From Pyxidicoccus xibeiensis (lineage in GTDB: Bacteria; Myxococcota; Myxococcia; Myxococcales; Myxococcaceae), in NCBI RefSeq assembly GCF_024198175.1, contig NZ_JAJVKV010000001.1, positions 310,001 through 374,000 on the forward strand: a DNA stretch of 64,000 nucleotides, given 5' to 3'. Below are positions 51,004 through 59,964 of the stretch, in pieces. Position 1 is the first letter of the stretch; each line of letters begins with the position of its first letter. The position numbers were made by a program, and so were the translations under genes. The notes beneath the pieces are model-generated. The model ran no database searches. It was given only the letters and a program-made list of their open reading frames with translations, and had not been told where the DNA came from.

Positions 51004-54000
51004 TCAGTGCCCCGGGACTTCGGGCCCGGTGGTGGGAAGCTCCACGGGCGCCGGCGCCGCCTTCCTCAGCTCCAGCCGGCGGATGACGATGTAGAAGATG
51101 GGCGTCAGCACCAGGCCGAAGAGCGTCACGCCCAGCATGCCGGCGAGCACCGCGATGCCCATAGCCTGGCGCATCTCCGCGCCCGCGCCGGTGGCCGTGG
51201 CCAGCGGCACCACGCCCATGATGAAGGCCACCGACGTCATCAGGATGGGCCGCAGCCGCAGCCGGCACGCCTCGAGCGCCGCCTGCACCACGCCCATGCC
51301 CTCGTCCTCCTTCGCGCGGGCGAACTCGACGATGAGGATGGCGTTCTTCGCCGCCAGGCCGATGAGCACCACGAGGCCAATCTGCGTGAAGATGTTGTTG
51401 TCCCCGCCCGTGAGCCACACGCCGGCAATCGCGCTCAACAGCGCCATGGGCACCGTGAGCAGCACCGCCAGCGGCAGCGTCCAGCTGTTGTACTGCGCCG
51501 CGAGGAAGAGGAAGGCCAGCAGGATGGCCAGCGGGAACACCAGCAGCCCCGCCTTGCCGGCGAGCTTCTCCTGGTAGGTGAGGTCGGTCCACTCGAAGGT
51601 CATCCCCGCGGGCAGCGTCTCCGCCGCCACGCGCTCCATGACGGCCACCGCCTGGCCCGTGCTGACCCCCAGGTTGGCCACGCCACTGAGGTCCGCGGAC
51701 GGGTAGCCGTTGTAGCGCGTCACCATGTCCGGGCCGAAGGCGGGCTTCACGTCCACCAGCGAGGCCAGCGGCACCATGCCGCCCTGCTGGTTGCGGACCT
51801 GGAGCCGGCCGATGTCCTCCGGCTGCATGCGGTGCGCCGCGTCCGCCTGGACGTTCACCTGGTACGTGCGCCCGAAGCGGTTGAAGTCGTTGACGTAGAG
51901 CGAGCCCAGGTGGATTTGCAGCGTGTCGAAGACCTCGCCGAGCGGCACGCCCTGCGTCTTCGCCTTCACCCGGTCCACGTCCAGCGCGAGCTGGGGCACG
52001 TTGACCTCGAAGCCCGACATCAGCCCTCCGAGCTCCGGCTCTTTGGAGGCGCGCTGCACCAGGGCCTGCGTCGCCGCGTAGAGCGCCTCCGGCCCGTGGC
52101 CGGCGCGGTCCTCCACCTGGAGCTTGAAGCCCGCCAGCGCGCCCATGCCCGGCACCGGGGGTGGTGGGAAGACGGCCGCGAAGCCCTCCTGGATGGTGCT
52201 GAACTTCGCCTGGAGCCGCGCGGCGATGGCGTCCGCCGACAGCTCCGGTGAGCCGCGCTTCTCGAAGGTGTCGAGGATGGGGAAGAGCACGGCCGAGTTG
52301 GGCGAGGCGGCGAAGCCGTTGATGGACATGCCCGGGAAGGCCACCACGCTGGCCACGCCCGGCTCGGACAGCGCCAGCTCCGACATCCTCCGCACCACGT
52401 CCGCCGTCCTGTCCAGCGAGGCGGCCGGCGGGAGCTGGGCGATGCCCACCAGGTAGTACTTGTCCTGCATGGGCACGAAGCCCGAGGGCACGCGCGCGAA
52501 GCCGCCCCACGTCAGCAGGAGCAGGCCGCCGTAGACGACGAGCACCATGGCGCTGACGCGCACCAGCCGCTTCACCGTGGTGACGTACCGCTCCGAGGCC
52601 CGGTCGAAGAAGCGGTTGAAGGGCCGGAAGAGCCAGCGCCCCAGCGCCCAGTCCATGAAGCGCGTGAGGCCGTCCTGCTTGCCATGGTGGCCGCGCAGCA
52701 GCACGCCCGCCAGCGCCGGGCTCAGGGTGAGTGAGTTGAAGGCCGAGAGCACCGTGGAGATGGCGATGGTGAGCGCGAACTGGCGGTAGAACTCACCGGT
52801 GAGCCCGCCCAGGAAGGCCGTGGGCACGAAGACGGCCGCGAGCACCGAGGTGATGGCGATGATGGGGCCCGTCACCTCCGTCATGGCCCGCCGGGCCGCT
52901 TCCTTCGGCGTGGCCCCCAGCGCGATGTGCCGCTCCACGTTCTCCACCACGACGATGGCGTCATCCACCACGATGCCGATGGAGAGCACCAGGCCGAAGA
53001 GGGAGAGCGTGTTGAGCGAGAAGCCCAGCAGGTGCATCGCCGCCGCCGTGCCCACCAGCGACACCGGCACCGCCGCCAGCGGGATGATGGACGCGCGCCA
53101 CGTCTGGAGGAACAGCACCACCACCAGCACCACCAGGAGCACCGCCTCCAGCAGCGTGGTGATGACGCTCTTGATGGAGGCCCTCACGAAGAACGTCGGG
53201 TCATAGGCAATCTGGTGCTCCATGCCCTGGGGGAAGGCGTGGCTGAGCTCCTGCATCCGCGCGCGCACCGCGGCGGACACGTCCAGCGCGTTGGAGCCGG
53301 AGGCCTGGATGATGCCGATGGCCACCGCCGGCTTGCCGTCCAGCATGGCCCGGACCGCGTAGTTGTTGGAGCCCAGCTCCACCCGGCCCACGTCGCGCAG
53401 GCGCGTCACCTGCCCGCCGTCGCCCACCTTGACGACGATGTCGCGGAACTGCTCCTCGTCCGCGAGGCGCCCCTGCGCGGTGACGGTGATCTGGAACGCG
53501 GAGCGGGTGTCCGGCTGCTGGCCGATGGTGCCCGCGGCCACCTGCACGTTCTGCTCGCGGATGGCGTTCACCACGTCGCTGGCGGTGAGCCGGCGCGAGG
53601 CGAGCTGCTGCGGGTCCAGCCACACGCGCATGCTGTACTCGCCCGCGCCCCACACCTGCACGGCGCCCACGCCGGGGATGCGCTGGAGCGAGTCCTTCAC
53701 CTGGAGCATCGCGTAGTTGGAGAGGAAGAGCGGGTCGTGCTTCCCCTCCGGTGAGACGAGGTGCACCACCATCAGGATGTCCGGGGCGTTCTTCTCGGTG
53801 AGCACGCCCAGCCGCTGCGTCTCCGCGGGCAGGCGCGGCAGCGCGCGCGCCACCCGGTTCTGCACCTGCACCTGCGCGACGTCGGCGTCCGTGCCCTGGG
53901 TGAAGGTCACTGTCACCGACACCCGGCCGTCACTGGACGCCTGCGAGGACATGTAGAGCATGCCCTCCACACCGTTGATCTCCTGCTCCAGCGGCGCGGC

Positions 54001-54189
54001 CACCGTCTCGGCCGTCACCCGGGGGTTGGCGCCGGGGTAGGCCGCGCTCACCACCACGGTGGGCGGCGAGACGGCGGGGTACTCACTCAAGGGGAGCTGC
54101 ACCAGCGCGAGCCCGCCCGTGAGGAGCAGGAGCACGGACAGCACGACGGCGAAGATGGGCCGGTCGACGAAGAAGTGGGTGAACTTCAT
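51004..54189 (-). CDS. RND-type multidrug efflux transporter (AcrB/MexB family)
   Basis: A 1061-residue inner-membrane pump of the HAE-1 family: MKFTHFFVDRPIFAVVLSVL and LSEYPAVSPPTVVVSAAYPG at the start, VDDAIVVVENVERHIALG and KEAARRAMTEVTGPIIAITS in TM helices 4-6, and the C-terminal LAAKNAILIVEFA block. Length and order fit AcrB. It expels lipophilic compounds using the proton gradient, with the adaptor encoded just upstream (four-base overlap, ATGA). No outer-membrane channel gene is present in the window, so it must share one from elsewhere. Confidence 0.95.
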   Translation of the reverse strand: MKFTHFFVDRPIFAVVLSVLLLLTGGLALVQLPLSEYPAVSPPTVVVSAAYPGANPRVTAETVAAPLEQEINGVEGMLYMSSQASSDGRVSVTVTFTQGTDADVAQVQVQNRVARALPRLPAETQRLGVLTEKNAPDILMVVHLVSPEGKHDPLFLSNYAMLQVKDSLQRIPGVGAVQVWGAGEYSMRVWLDPQQLASRRLTASDVVNAIREQNVQVAAGTIGQQPDTRSAFQITVTAQGRLADEEQFRDIVVKVGDGGQVTRLRDVGRVELGSNNYAVRAMLDGKPAVAIGIIQASGSNALDVSAAVRARMQELSHAFPQGMEHQIAYDPTFFVRASIKSVITTLLEAVLLVVLVVVLFLQTWRASIIPLAAVPVSLVGTAAAMHLLGFSLNTLSLFGLVLSIGIVVDDAIVVVENVERHIALGATPKEAARRAMTEVTGPIIAITSVLAAVFVPTAFLGGLTGEFYRQFALTIAISTVLSAFNSLTLSPALAGVLLRGHHGKQDGLTRFMDWALGRWLFRPFNRFFDRASERYVTTVKRLVRVSAMVLVVYGGLLLLTWGGFARVPSGFVPMQDKYYLVGIAQLPPAASLDRTADVVRRMSELALSEPGVASVVAFPGMSINGFAASPNSAVLFPILDTFEKRGSPELSADAIAARLQAKFSTIQEGFAAVFPPPPVPGMGALAGFKLQVEDRAGHGPEALYAATQALVQRASKEPELGGLMSGFEVNVPQLALDVDRVKAKTQGVPLGEVFDTLQIHLGSLYVNDFNRFGRTYQVNVQADAAHRMQPEDIGRLQVRNQQGGMVPLASLVDVKPAFGPDMVTRYNGYPSADLSGVANLGVSTGQAVAVMERVAAETLPAGMTFEWTDLTYQEKLAGKAGLLVFPLAILLAFLFLAAQYNSWTLPLAVLLTVPMALLSAIAGVWLTGGDNNIFTQIGLVVLIGLAAKNAILIVEFARAKEDEGMGVVQAALEACRLRLRPILMTSVAFIMGVVPLATATGAGAEMRQAMGIAVLAGMLGVTLFGLVLTPIFYIVIRRLELRKAAPAPVELPTTGPEVPGH

Positions 54190-55373
54190 GGACGTGCGCC
54201 TTCCTGGGACTGCGCCATGGCCACCAGCTTCGGCGCCACCTTCGCGCCGGGCCGGGCCAGGCCCTTGAGGACGATGCGCTCACCGGGGGCGAGCCCCTTG
54301 CGCACCGTGCGCAGGCTGCCCTCGCTGGCGCCCAGCTCCACGCGCCGCTGCTCCAGCGACTGGTCCGGGCGGACCACGAGCACGTAGCGGCCCTGCTGGT
54401 CCGTACCCACCGCCTGGTCGTCGATGAGGACCGTGGGCTTCGCCGCGCCCGTCTCCAGCCTCACGCGCGCGAAGAGGCCCGCGGTGAGCTTGCCGTCCGG
54501 GTTGGAGAGCACCGCGCGGGCGCGGGCCGTGCCGGTGCCGGTGTCCACCTGGTTGGCGAGGAAGTCCAGCCGGGCCTCGCGCGCGAAGCCGTCCTCGCCC
54601 AGCAGGGCCACGCGGACGGGCACGGGGTGGACGCGGCCGTCGGCCTGGCGGCCGTTGGGGCCCGCGTGCGCGAAGCGCAGGTAGGTGGGCTCGTCCACGT
54701 CGAAGTAGACGTAGAAGGGGTCCACCGAGACGATGGTGGTGAGCAGCGTCGCCCCGGCGGTGCCGCCGCTGACGAGGTTGCCCGCGGTGACGAGCGCCTG
54801 CCCCACCCTGCCGCTGATGGGGGCGCGGACCTTCGTGTCGTCGAGGTCTATCTGCGCCGTGCGCACGGCGGCCCGGGCGGACTCGACGCGGGCGCGGCTC
54901 CCCGCGCGCTCGGCCTTCAGGCCGTCGAAGTCGCTGGGGGAGATGGCCTGCTGCGCGAGGAGGCGCTCACCCCGCTCGAAGCGGCTGTCGGCCAGGGCGC
55001 TCTGCTCCTCGGCCTGCCGCAGGTCCGCCTGGGCGCGGGCGAGCGCGGCCTCATAGGTGCGGGCGTCGAGCTGGAAGAGCACCTGCCCCGCCTTGACGAA
55101 GCCGCCCTCGGAGAAGCGGACGGAGTCGATGTAGCCGCCGACGCGGGGCCGCAGCTCCACGCTCTGCACGGCCGCGAGCGTCCCGGTGAACTCCGCGCTC
55201 TCCGAGACGGAGCGCGTGACGACCTCGGCCACCGTGACCTCGGGGAGCGCCATGGCGGCGCCTCCCGGGCCCGCGGCGCCACTGCCCTCGCTCGAATCAC
55301 GGGCGAGGACGAAACCTCCGACCACCAGGGGCGCGACTAGGGCCGTCCCCACCAACGCACGTCTCAGCTTCAT
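54186..55373 (-). CDS. RND efflux periplasmic adaptor (membrane fusion protein)
   Basis: A 395-residue adaptor of the MexA/AcrA family: an N-terminal signal-anchor (MKLRRALVGTALVAPLVVGG), barrel-sandwich strands (VELRPRVGGYIDSVRFSEGG, GQVLFQLDARTYEAALARAQ), a coiled-coil hairpin (ADLRQAEEQSALADSRFERG) and the lipoyl return (LDDTKVRAPISGRVGQALVT). No lipobox Cys is visible, so it is probably membrane-anchored. GAGGAG six bases before ATG 55373 sets the start. Its stop overlaps the ATG of the pump gene. Confidence 0.94.
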   Translation of the reverse strand: MKLRRALVGTALVAPLVVGGFVLARDSSEGSGAAGPGGAAMALPEVTVAEVVTRSVSESAEFTGTLAAVQSVELRPRVGGYIDSVRFSEGGFVKAGQVLFQLDARTYEAALARAQADLRQAEEQSALADSRFERGERLLAQQAISPSDFDGLKAERAGSRARVESARAAVRTAQIDLDDTKVRAPISGRVGQALVTAGNLVSGGTAGATLLTTIVSVDPFYVYFDVDEPTYLRFAHAGPNGRQADGRVHPVPVRVALLGEDGFAREARLDFLANQVDTGTGTARARAVLSNPDGKLTAGLFARVRLETGAAKPTVLIDDQAVGTDQQGRYVLVVRPDQSLEQRRVELGASEGSLRTVRKGLAPGERIVLKGLARPGAKVAPKLVAMAQSQEGARP

Positions 55374-55873
55374 GAATGACTCCTCTTCAGGGGCCGGGCA
55401 GCACGAAGCCGCTCGCGTCGCCGCGAGTGCGCGTCCATGCCATCCCGAAAGGTTCGGGACGGAGCAGGGCTCCGCCAAAGCTCCGCCGTCGGAGCACGGG
55501 GGTGTCCGGGGGAGCTGCAAGATGTAGGGGAAGGGCCGTGGCCCGGAGCGCTCGAGGCCTCGCGGGACTCAGGTCATGCTGCGTTGCGAGCTACAACATG
55601 GGCGCCCCTGGAGCGCGACGGCGGACGCGACGGACAGAAGGGGGTGTGAACCGGCCATGAAATGAAACATGGCGGGTTACTAATACCCCTGCCGCAAATA
55701 CCGCAACGCAATTTGCAGTTTCGAATCCCCTACCCTCACCGCGTGCACCAGCAGCCGGAGATTGCATCAACAGCGGCCGGTGCTCCGGTGGGGCGGTACC
55801 TGGGTGTGACGGTGTGGCCGAGCGCAGGTCCTTAGGGGGCGTACGATTCTTCCGTCCGCCCGCGCCCGTGCCG
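55374..55873. other. Intergenic region upstream of the efflux operon
   Basis: No gene is supported here. It contains an unusually AT-rich block at about 55650-55740 that should include the minus-strand promoter of the efflux operon (start 55373) and the inverted repeat at 55694-55716. The 3' end of the convergent-direction hydrolase gene lies at 55874. Confidence 0.4.
55694..55716. promoter_or_regulatory. Inverted repeat GCAAAT-N11-ATTTGC
   Basis: A perfect six-base inverted repeat with an 11-base spacer, including T-N11-A, the classic LysR-type operator spacing. It lies in an AT-rich block 320 bases upstream of the efflux operon start. It may bind the LysR protein encoded at 56886, but this is a guess; the arms alone could arise by chance. 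Confidence 0.35.
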
Positions 55874-56818
55874 CTACAGCGCGTGGCGCTCGAGCCAGCC
55901 GCGGATGGCGCTGGCGATTTGCTCCGGCGCGTCCTCGGGCGCATGGTGTCCCGCCGGGCCGAGCGGGACGATTTCGAGCGCCTGGAACGTGCTTCGCGCC
56001 CACTCGACGAGCTTCGGCGCGCTCAGCCCGGTGTCGCCGAAGGTCAGCAGGAGCGTCGGCTTCGCGGGTGTGCGCGAGAACCACTCGTCGTAGCGCTCGA
56101 TGACCGCGACGACGTCGGCGGGCTCGCCGTCGATGGGGATTTCACGGGGCCACTGCAACAGCGGGCGTCGCGACGCCGGGTCCGGATACGGGGCGTAGTA
56201 CACCGCGCGGTCGCGCTCCGCGAGGCCACTCTTGACGCCGTTCGCGAGTGACAGCGCGAGGAACTCGTTCTGCTCTAGCACCTGCTGCTCGCCCACGCCC
56301 GGCGTGCGCAGGGCCCGGAAGAGCTGCTCGCCCCGCGGCGGCCAGTCGCTCCAGTGCATCGGCCGGAGGAACGTCTCGAACACGACCACGCCGCGCACGC
56401 GGTCCGGGTGCCGCCGCGCCCAGTCCAGCGCGAGGACCCCGCCCCAGTCGTAGCCGACCAGCACCACGTCGCGCAGGTCCATCGCCTCGAACCATGCATC
56501 GAGGTACCGCGCGTGGTCCGCGAAGCGATAGGGAAGGTCGGGCTTGCCCGAGCTGCCCATCCCGATGAGGTCGGGCGCGAGGCACCGGCTCCGGTCCGCG
56601 AGCCGCGGAATCACGTTGCGCCACACATGCGAGGACGTGGGGTTGCCGTGCAGGAACACGATGGGCGAGCCCGTCCCGGCCTCGCGGTACGAGATGAACG
56701 AGTCGAGGACCTTGACGGTACGGGCCGTGGACACAGGAGCGCTCCGGGGAAGCAGCGGGGTGGAGGAATGGCACGCGACGAGCGCGCCAGCGATGAGCCA
56801 GCCGAGCAAGCGTTTCAT
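55874..56818 (-). CDS. Lipid-anchored haloalkane dehalogenase-like hydrolase (HLD-II/LinB type)
   Basis: A 314-residue alpha/beta hydrolase that follows LinB almost block by block: FLHGNPTSSHVWRN, APDLIGMGSSGKPD, VGYDWGGVLALDWARRHPDR, FETFLRPMHWSDWP, LLQWPREIPIDGEPADVVAV and GHHAPEDAPEQI. The catalytic set of family II is present: nucleophile Asp124, acid Glu148, base His291 and the halide-binding Asn59 and Trp125. The first 20 residues are a lipoprotein-type signal (GALVACHSS). Substrate unknown; HLD-like proteins may have natural roles other than dehalogenation. ATG 56818 begins the signal. It is divergent from the LysR gene. Confidence 0.85.
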   Translation of the reverse strand: MKRLLGWLIAGALVACHSSTPLLPRSAPVSTARTVKVLDSFISYREAGTGSPIVFLHGNPTSSHVWRNVIPRLADRSRCLAPDLIGMGSSGKPDLPYRFADHARYLDAWFEAMDLRDVVLVGYDWGGVLALDWARRHPDRVRGVVVFETFLRPMHWSDWPPRGEQLFRALRTPGVGEQQVLEQNEFLALSLANGVKSGLAERDRAVYYAPYPDPASRRPLLQWPREIPIDGEPADVVAVIERYDEWFSRTPAKPTLLLTFGDTGLSAPKLVEWARSTFQALEIVPLGPAGHHAPEDAPEQIASAIRGWLERHAL

Positions 56819-56872
56819 GCCCACAGCATGCGTCCCGGGATACCTCCCTCGCCGTGATGATTCGTGAGGGCT

Positions 56873-56893
56873 ATGCTCACCAGCCGTGAGCAT
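56873..56893. promoter_or_regulatory. Perfect inverted repeat across the LysR start codon
   Basis: Arms ATGCTCAC (56873-56880) and GTGAGCAT (56886-56893) flank five bases; the right arm is the LysR start itself (GTG at 56886). A further GTGAG (56863-56867) repeats the motif just upstream. Either a regulator binds here and controls both divergent genes, or the RNA hairpin hides the start codon. Confidence 0.6.
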
Positions 56894-57806
56894 TCAAATC
56901 GCATCCCTCGACCTCAACCTCCTCCTGATGCTCCACACCGTCCTCTCCGAGCGCAGCGTGGTGCGCGCGGCCGAGCGGCTCCATGTCACGCCGTCGGCGG
57001 TCAGCAATGGCCTCGCACGCCTGCGCTCCGCGCTCGGAGACCCGCTCGTGACGCGCAAGGGTCGTGGCATCGTCCCCACGCCGCGCGCCACCGCGCTCGC
57101 GCCCGCCATCGCGCGTGGCCTGCGCGAGCTGGAATCGGCCATCCACGAAGTCCCGTTCGACCCGACGCACTGCACGCGCACCTTCACCCTCGCCGTGGCC
57201 GATGCGGGGCAGCTGACCTGGGTGCCGCGCATCGCCGCCTCGATGACCGTGGAGCTGCCGAACGCGCGCCTCTCCGTGGTGGGCATCGCCTCGCTCGTCT
57301 CGCTCGGCGACCTCGCCTCGTCCCACATCGACCTGCACATCGGCCTCGCCGGACGGGGCGCGGGCCTGCACGTCGAGCCATTGCTGGAGGAGCGCACCGT
57401 CCTCGTGGCTCGCACCGCCCACCCCGTGCTCGGCAAGCGCGTCTCGGCGCGCGCGCTCGGCACGCTCCGGCACGTCGGCGTGGAGATGGTGCCGGGCAAG
57501 GGCTTCCGCGACCTCGTCGGCGCCGCGTACGCGCGCGCGGGCATCCCCCGCGAGGTCGCGATGACGGTGCCCTCGTTCACAGCAGCCGCCGCCGTCGTGG
57601 CCGCGACCGACTTCGTCGCGACCCTGCCGGAGTCGCTCCTCGCCGCGCAGGGCGCGTCCCTGGGCGTGCGCGCCGTCAACGCTCCGTTCCCCGCGCACAC
57701 CGTCAAGCTGGCGCTGTGCTGGCACGAGCGGACCCATGCCGACCCCGCGGCGCAGGCCTTTCGCGGGCTCGTCCGCCGTGCCGTCCTGACAGCGCGCCAG
57801 GCCTGA
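56886..57806 (+). CDS. LysR-family transcriptional regulator
   Basis: A 306-residue LysR-type regulator. The N-terminal winged helix is standard (LDLNLLLMLHTVLSERSVVR, AAERLHVTPSAVSNGLARLR, LVTRKGRGIVPTPRA). Residues about 95-300 form the two-lobe ligand-binding domain with hydrophobic strands (FTLAVADAG, LSVVGIASL, HIDLHIGLAG). It is transcribed divergently from the dehalogenase-like gene at 55874, the usual arrangement of a LysR regulator with its target. The start is GTG 56886, fixed by the domain start and inside the inverted repeat at 56873-56893. Confidence 0.93.
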   Translation: MSIQIASLDLNLLLMLHTVLSERSVVRAAERLHVTPSAVSNGLARLRSALGDPLVTRKGRGIVPTPRATALAPAIARGLRELESAIHEVPFDPTHCTRTFTLAVADAGQLTWVPRIAASMTVELPNARLSVVGIASLVSLGDLASSHIDLHIGLAGRGAGLHVEPLLEERTVLVARTAHPVLGKRVSARALGTLRHVGVEMVPGKGFRDLVGAAYARAGIPREVAMTVPSFTAAAAVVAATDFVATLPESLLAAQGASLGVRAVNAPFPAHTVKLALCWHERTHADPAAQAFRGLVRRAVLTARQA

Positions 57807-57938
57807 AGCGCGGCGGTGGCTGGCGACATCGGCCCCTGGTGGGATTCCACGATTCGTCCCCGTGCTCCCCTGCCCGCCCTCCTGTCTGCGGTGGGTGGCC
57901 CCTGGTCAGGCTGGGCTGGCCGCCCCACCTTGGAGTGC

Positions 57939-59282
57939 ATGAGCCCGTTCGAGGACGAGCAGGACGTGCCGCCTGCCCTGCTGGAGGGCATCCGAGCCGC
58001 CGCGCTCCCAGTCACCGGACACCCCGCGGACCTGGAGCCGCTCATCGAGGCCATGGCGGATGCCCGCTTCGTCCTCCTCGGCGAGGCCACCCACGGCACC
58101 CACGAGTTCTACAAGGCTCGCGCCGCCATCACCCGCCGCCTCATCGCCCACCATGGCTTCACCGCCGTCGCCGTGGAGGCGGACTGGCCGGATGCCCTGC
58201 GCGTCAACGCCTTCGTCCAGGGCGACGGCCGCGACACGAGCGCCAATGGCGCCCTGGGGGACTTCCAGCGCTTTCCCCGGTGGATGTGGCGCAACCGGGA
58301 GATAGAAGAGCTGGTCACCTGGATGCGCGCCCACAACGCCTCCCTCCCCCGGGAGAAGCGCGCGGGCTTCTACGGGCTGGACCTCTACAGCCTCCATGCC
58401 TCCATGCGCGCCGTCGTGGCCTACTTGGAATCGGTGGACCCCGACGCCGCCCAGCGCGCCCGCGAGCGCTACGCCTGCATCGAGCACTTCGGTGAGGAGC
58501 CCCAGGTCTATGGCCGGGCCGCCGCCTACGGTGACTCGGACACCTGTGAGAAGGCGGTGCGCGCGCAGCTCGAGGAGCTGCAGCGGCGCCCGCCGCTGAA
58601 GGGCGCGGACGAGGACGCGCGCTTCTTCGCCGAGCAGAACGCCCGGCTCGCCGTCAACGCGGAGGCCTACTACCGCTCCATGTACGCCGGCAGGCACGAG
58701 AGCTGGAACCTGCGCGACACGCACATGGCGGACACCGTGGACGCGCTCGCCGCGCACCTGTCCCGCCAGGGCCGGCAGTCACGCATCATCATCTGGGCCC
58801 ACAACTCGCACCTGGGTGATGCCCGCGCCACGCACCTGGGCGACCAGGGCGAGCTGAACCTGGGCCAGCTCATGCGCGAGCGCCACGGCGACACGGCCTA
58901 CAACCTGGGCTTCACCACGTACACCGGCGTCGTCATCGCCGCGCACGAGTGGGACGAGCCCGGCCTGCGCCGCCGCATCCAGCCCGCCATGCCCGGCAGC
59001 TACGAGCACCTCTTCCACGAAGTGGGCCTGCCCGCCTTCCTCCTGCGGATGAAGGACCTGGGCGAGGCGGCCGGCGGCCTGCGCGAGCGCCGGCTGGAGC
59101 GCGCCATCGGCGTGGTGTACGCCCCACGCACCGAGCGCTGGAGCCACTACTTCCACGCGGACCTGGCGGAGCAGTTCGACGCAGTGCTGCACTACGACGA
59201 GACGCGCGCCCTGCGTCCCCTCGACGCCGACTCCGGCCACGAGGAGGAGGACGCGCCCGATACCTACCCGTTCGGCTTGTGA
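57939..59282 (+). CDS. Erythromycin esterase-like protein
   Basis: A 447-residue protein of the erythromycin esterase superfamily (EreA/EreB relatives, also found in succinoglycan gene clusters). Visible motifs: VLLGEATHGTHEFYK (Glu49, His52), AVAVEADWPDALRVN, RNREIEELVTWMRAHN, GFYGLDLYSLH, WAHNSHLGDARATH and the C-terminal YAPRTERWSHYFHADL. These hold the acidic and His residues thought to act on a water molecule in Ere enzymes. Real macrolide hydrolysis is not shown by sequence; many such proteins are not resistance enzymes. ATG 57939 begins the domain; no signal peptide. Confidence 0.87.
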   Translation: MSPFEDEQDVPPALLEGIRAAALPVTGHPADLEPLIEAMADARFVLLGEATHGTHEFYKARAAITRRLIAHHGFTAVAVEADWPDALRVNAFVQGDGRDTSANGALGDFQRFPRWMWRNREIEELVTWMRAHNASLPREKRAGFYGLDLYSLHASMRAVVAYLESVDPDAAQRARERYACIEHFGEEPQVYGRAAAYGDSDTCEKAVRAQLEELQRRPPLKGADEDARFFAEQNARLAVNAEAYYRSMYAGRHESWNLRDTHMADTVDALAAHLSRQGRQSRIIIWAHNSHLGDARATHLGDQGELNLGQLMRERHGDTAYNLGFTTYTGVVIAAHEWDEPGLRRRIQPAMPGSYEHLFHEVGLPAFLLRMKDLGEAAGGLRERRLERAIGVVYAPRTERWSHYFHADLAEQFDAVLHYDETRALRPLDADSGHEEEDAPDTYPFGL

Positions 59283-59359
59283 GGAGCGGGGTGGGAGCCA
59301 CGACCCGGGTCCGACCCCATGGGCCGTGGCATCCCCACTCCATTCCTCTCCCGAGCGGG

Positions 59360-59869
59360 CTACTGCTTTGCCTTGCCGTCCTTCCCCGCCGCCTTCGTCT
59401 TCTCGAACGCCGCGATGCGCTTCACCACGTCGTCCATCAAGTCGTTGGGCACCGGCACGGACAGGTTGTACTGGGCAATCTTCCAGGCGTTGCCCTCCTT
59501 CACCAGCACGCCGCTGCCCCGGGAAGGCCCCAGGTTGGGCGTGTCCAGCGTCTCGTCGAACCAGGCCAGCGCGCCGTCCTTCGACAAGGTGATGTGGCGG
59601 GTGACGGCCTTGAAGCTCCACGCCTTGCCCTTGGCGAAGTACGGCTTGGACCAGGCGCGGAACTCGTCGCGCGTCCAGCGCTCGGTGGCGTCGGTGCCCA
59701 TGAAGACGGCGTCGGCGGTGAAGTGGCCGAAGTAGCGCGGCTCGTCCGCCGCGGCGGCGGCCTTGTGCCAGTCATCCAGCACGGCGGCGACAGCGGCCTT
59801 CGGGTCGGCGGCGGTTCCACCCGCGGGGGCAGCGGCAAGCACCAGGAGCAACAGGGAGACGGTCGTCAC
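59360..59869 (-). CDS. Secreted NTF2-like (SnoaL/DUF4440-type) protein
   Basis: A 169-residue protein with a signal peptide (TVSLLLLVLAAAPAGGTAA) and an NTF2-like cone domain: AVAAVLDDWHKAAAAADEPR, YFGHFTADAVFMGTDATERW, RDEFRAWSKPYF, HITLSKDGALAWFDETLD and VLVKEGNAWKIAQYNLS. Such exported NTF2-like proteins are common and mostly of unknown ligand. GTG 59869 is chosen since it begins the signal peptide; longer upstream readings add Arg-rich residues. Confidence 0.77.
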   Translation of the reverse strand: MTTVSLLLLVLAAAPAGGTAADPKAAVAAVLDDWHKAAAAADEPRYFGHFTADAVFMGTDATERWTRDEFRAWSKPYFAKGKAWSFKAVTRHITLSKDGALAWFDETLDTPNLGPSRGSGVLVKEGNAWKIAQYNLSVPVPNDLMDDVVKRIAAFEKTKAAGKDGKAKQ

Positions 59870-59964
59870 GCGGAGAGACCTCGTCAGCAAGAGGGTTCGC
59901 GGTATGAAGCGGCACGGCCCGCCCCCCGTCAAGGCGGCGGTGCGAATCGAAAGGTGGGACTTGC

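Noticed and set aside
55715-55745. tRNA-like T-loop (TTCGAAT)
   Set aside because: The bases on either side cannot form the T stem and no other tRNA arms fit, so no tRNA or att site is claimed.
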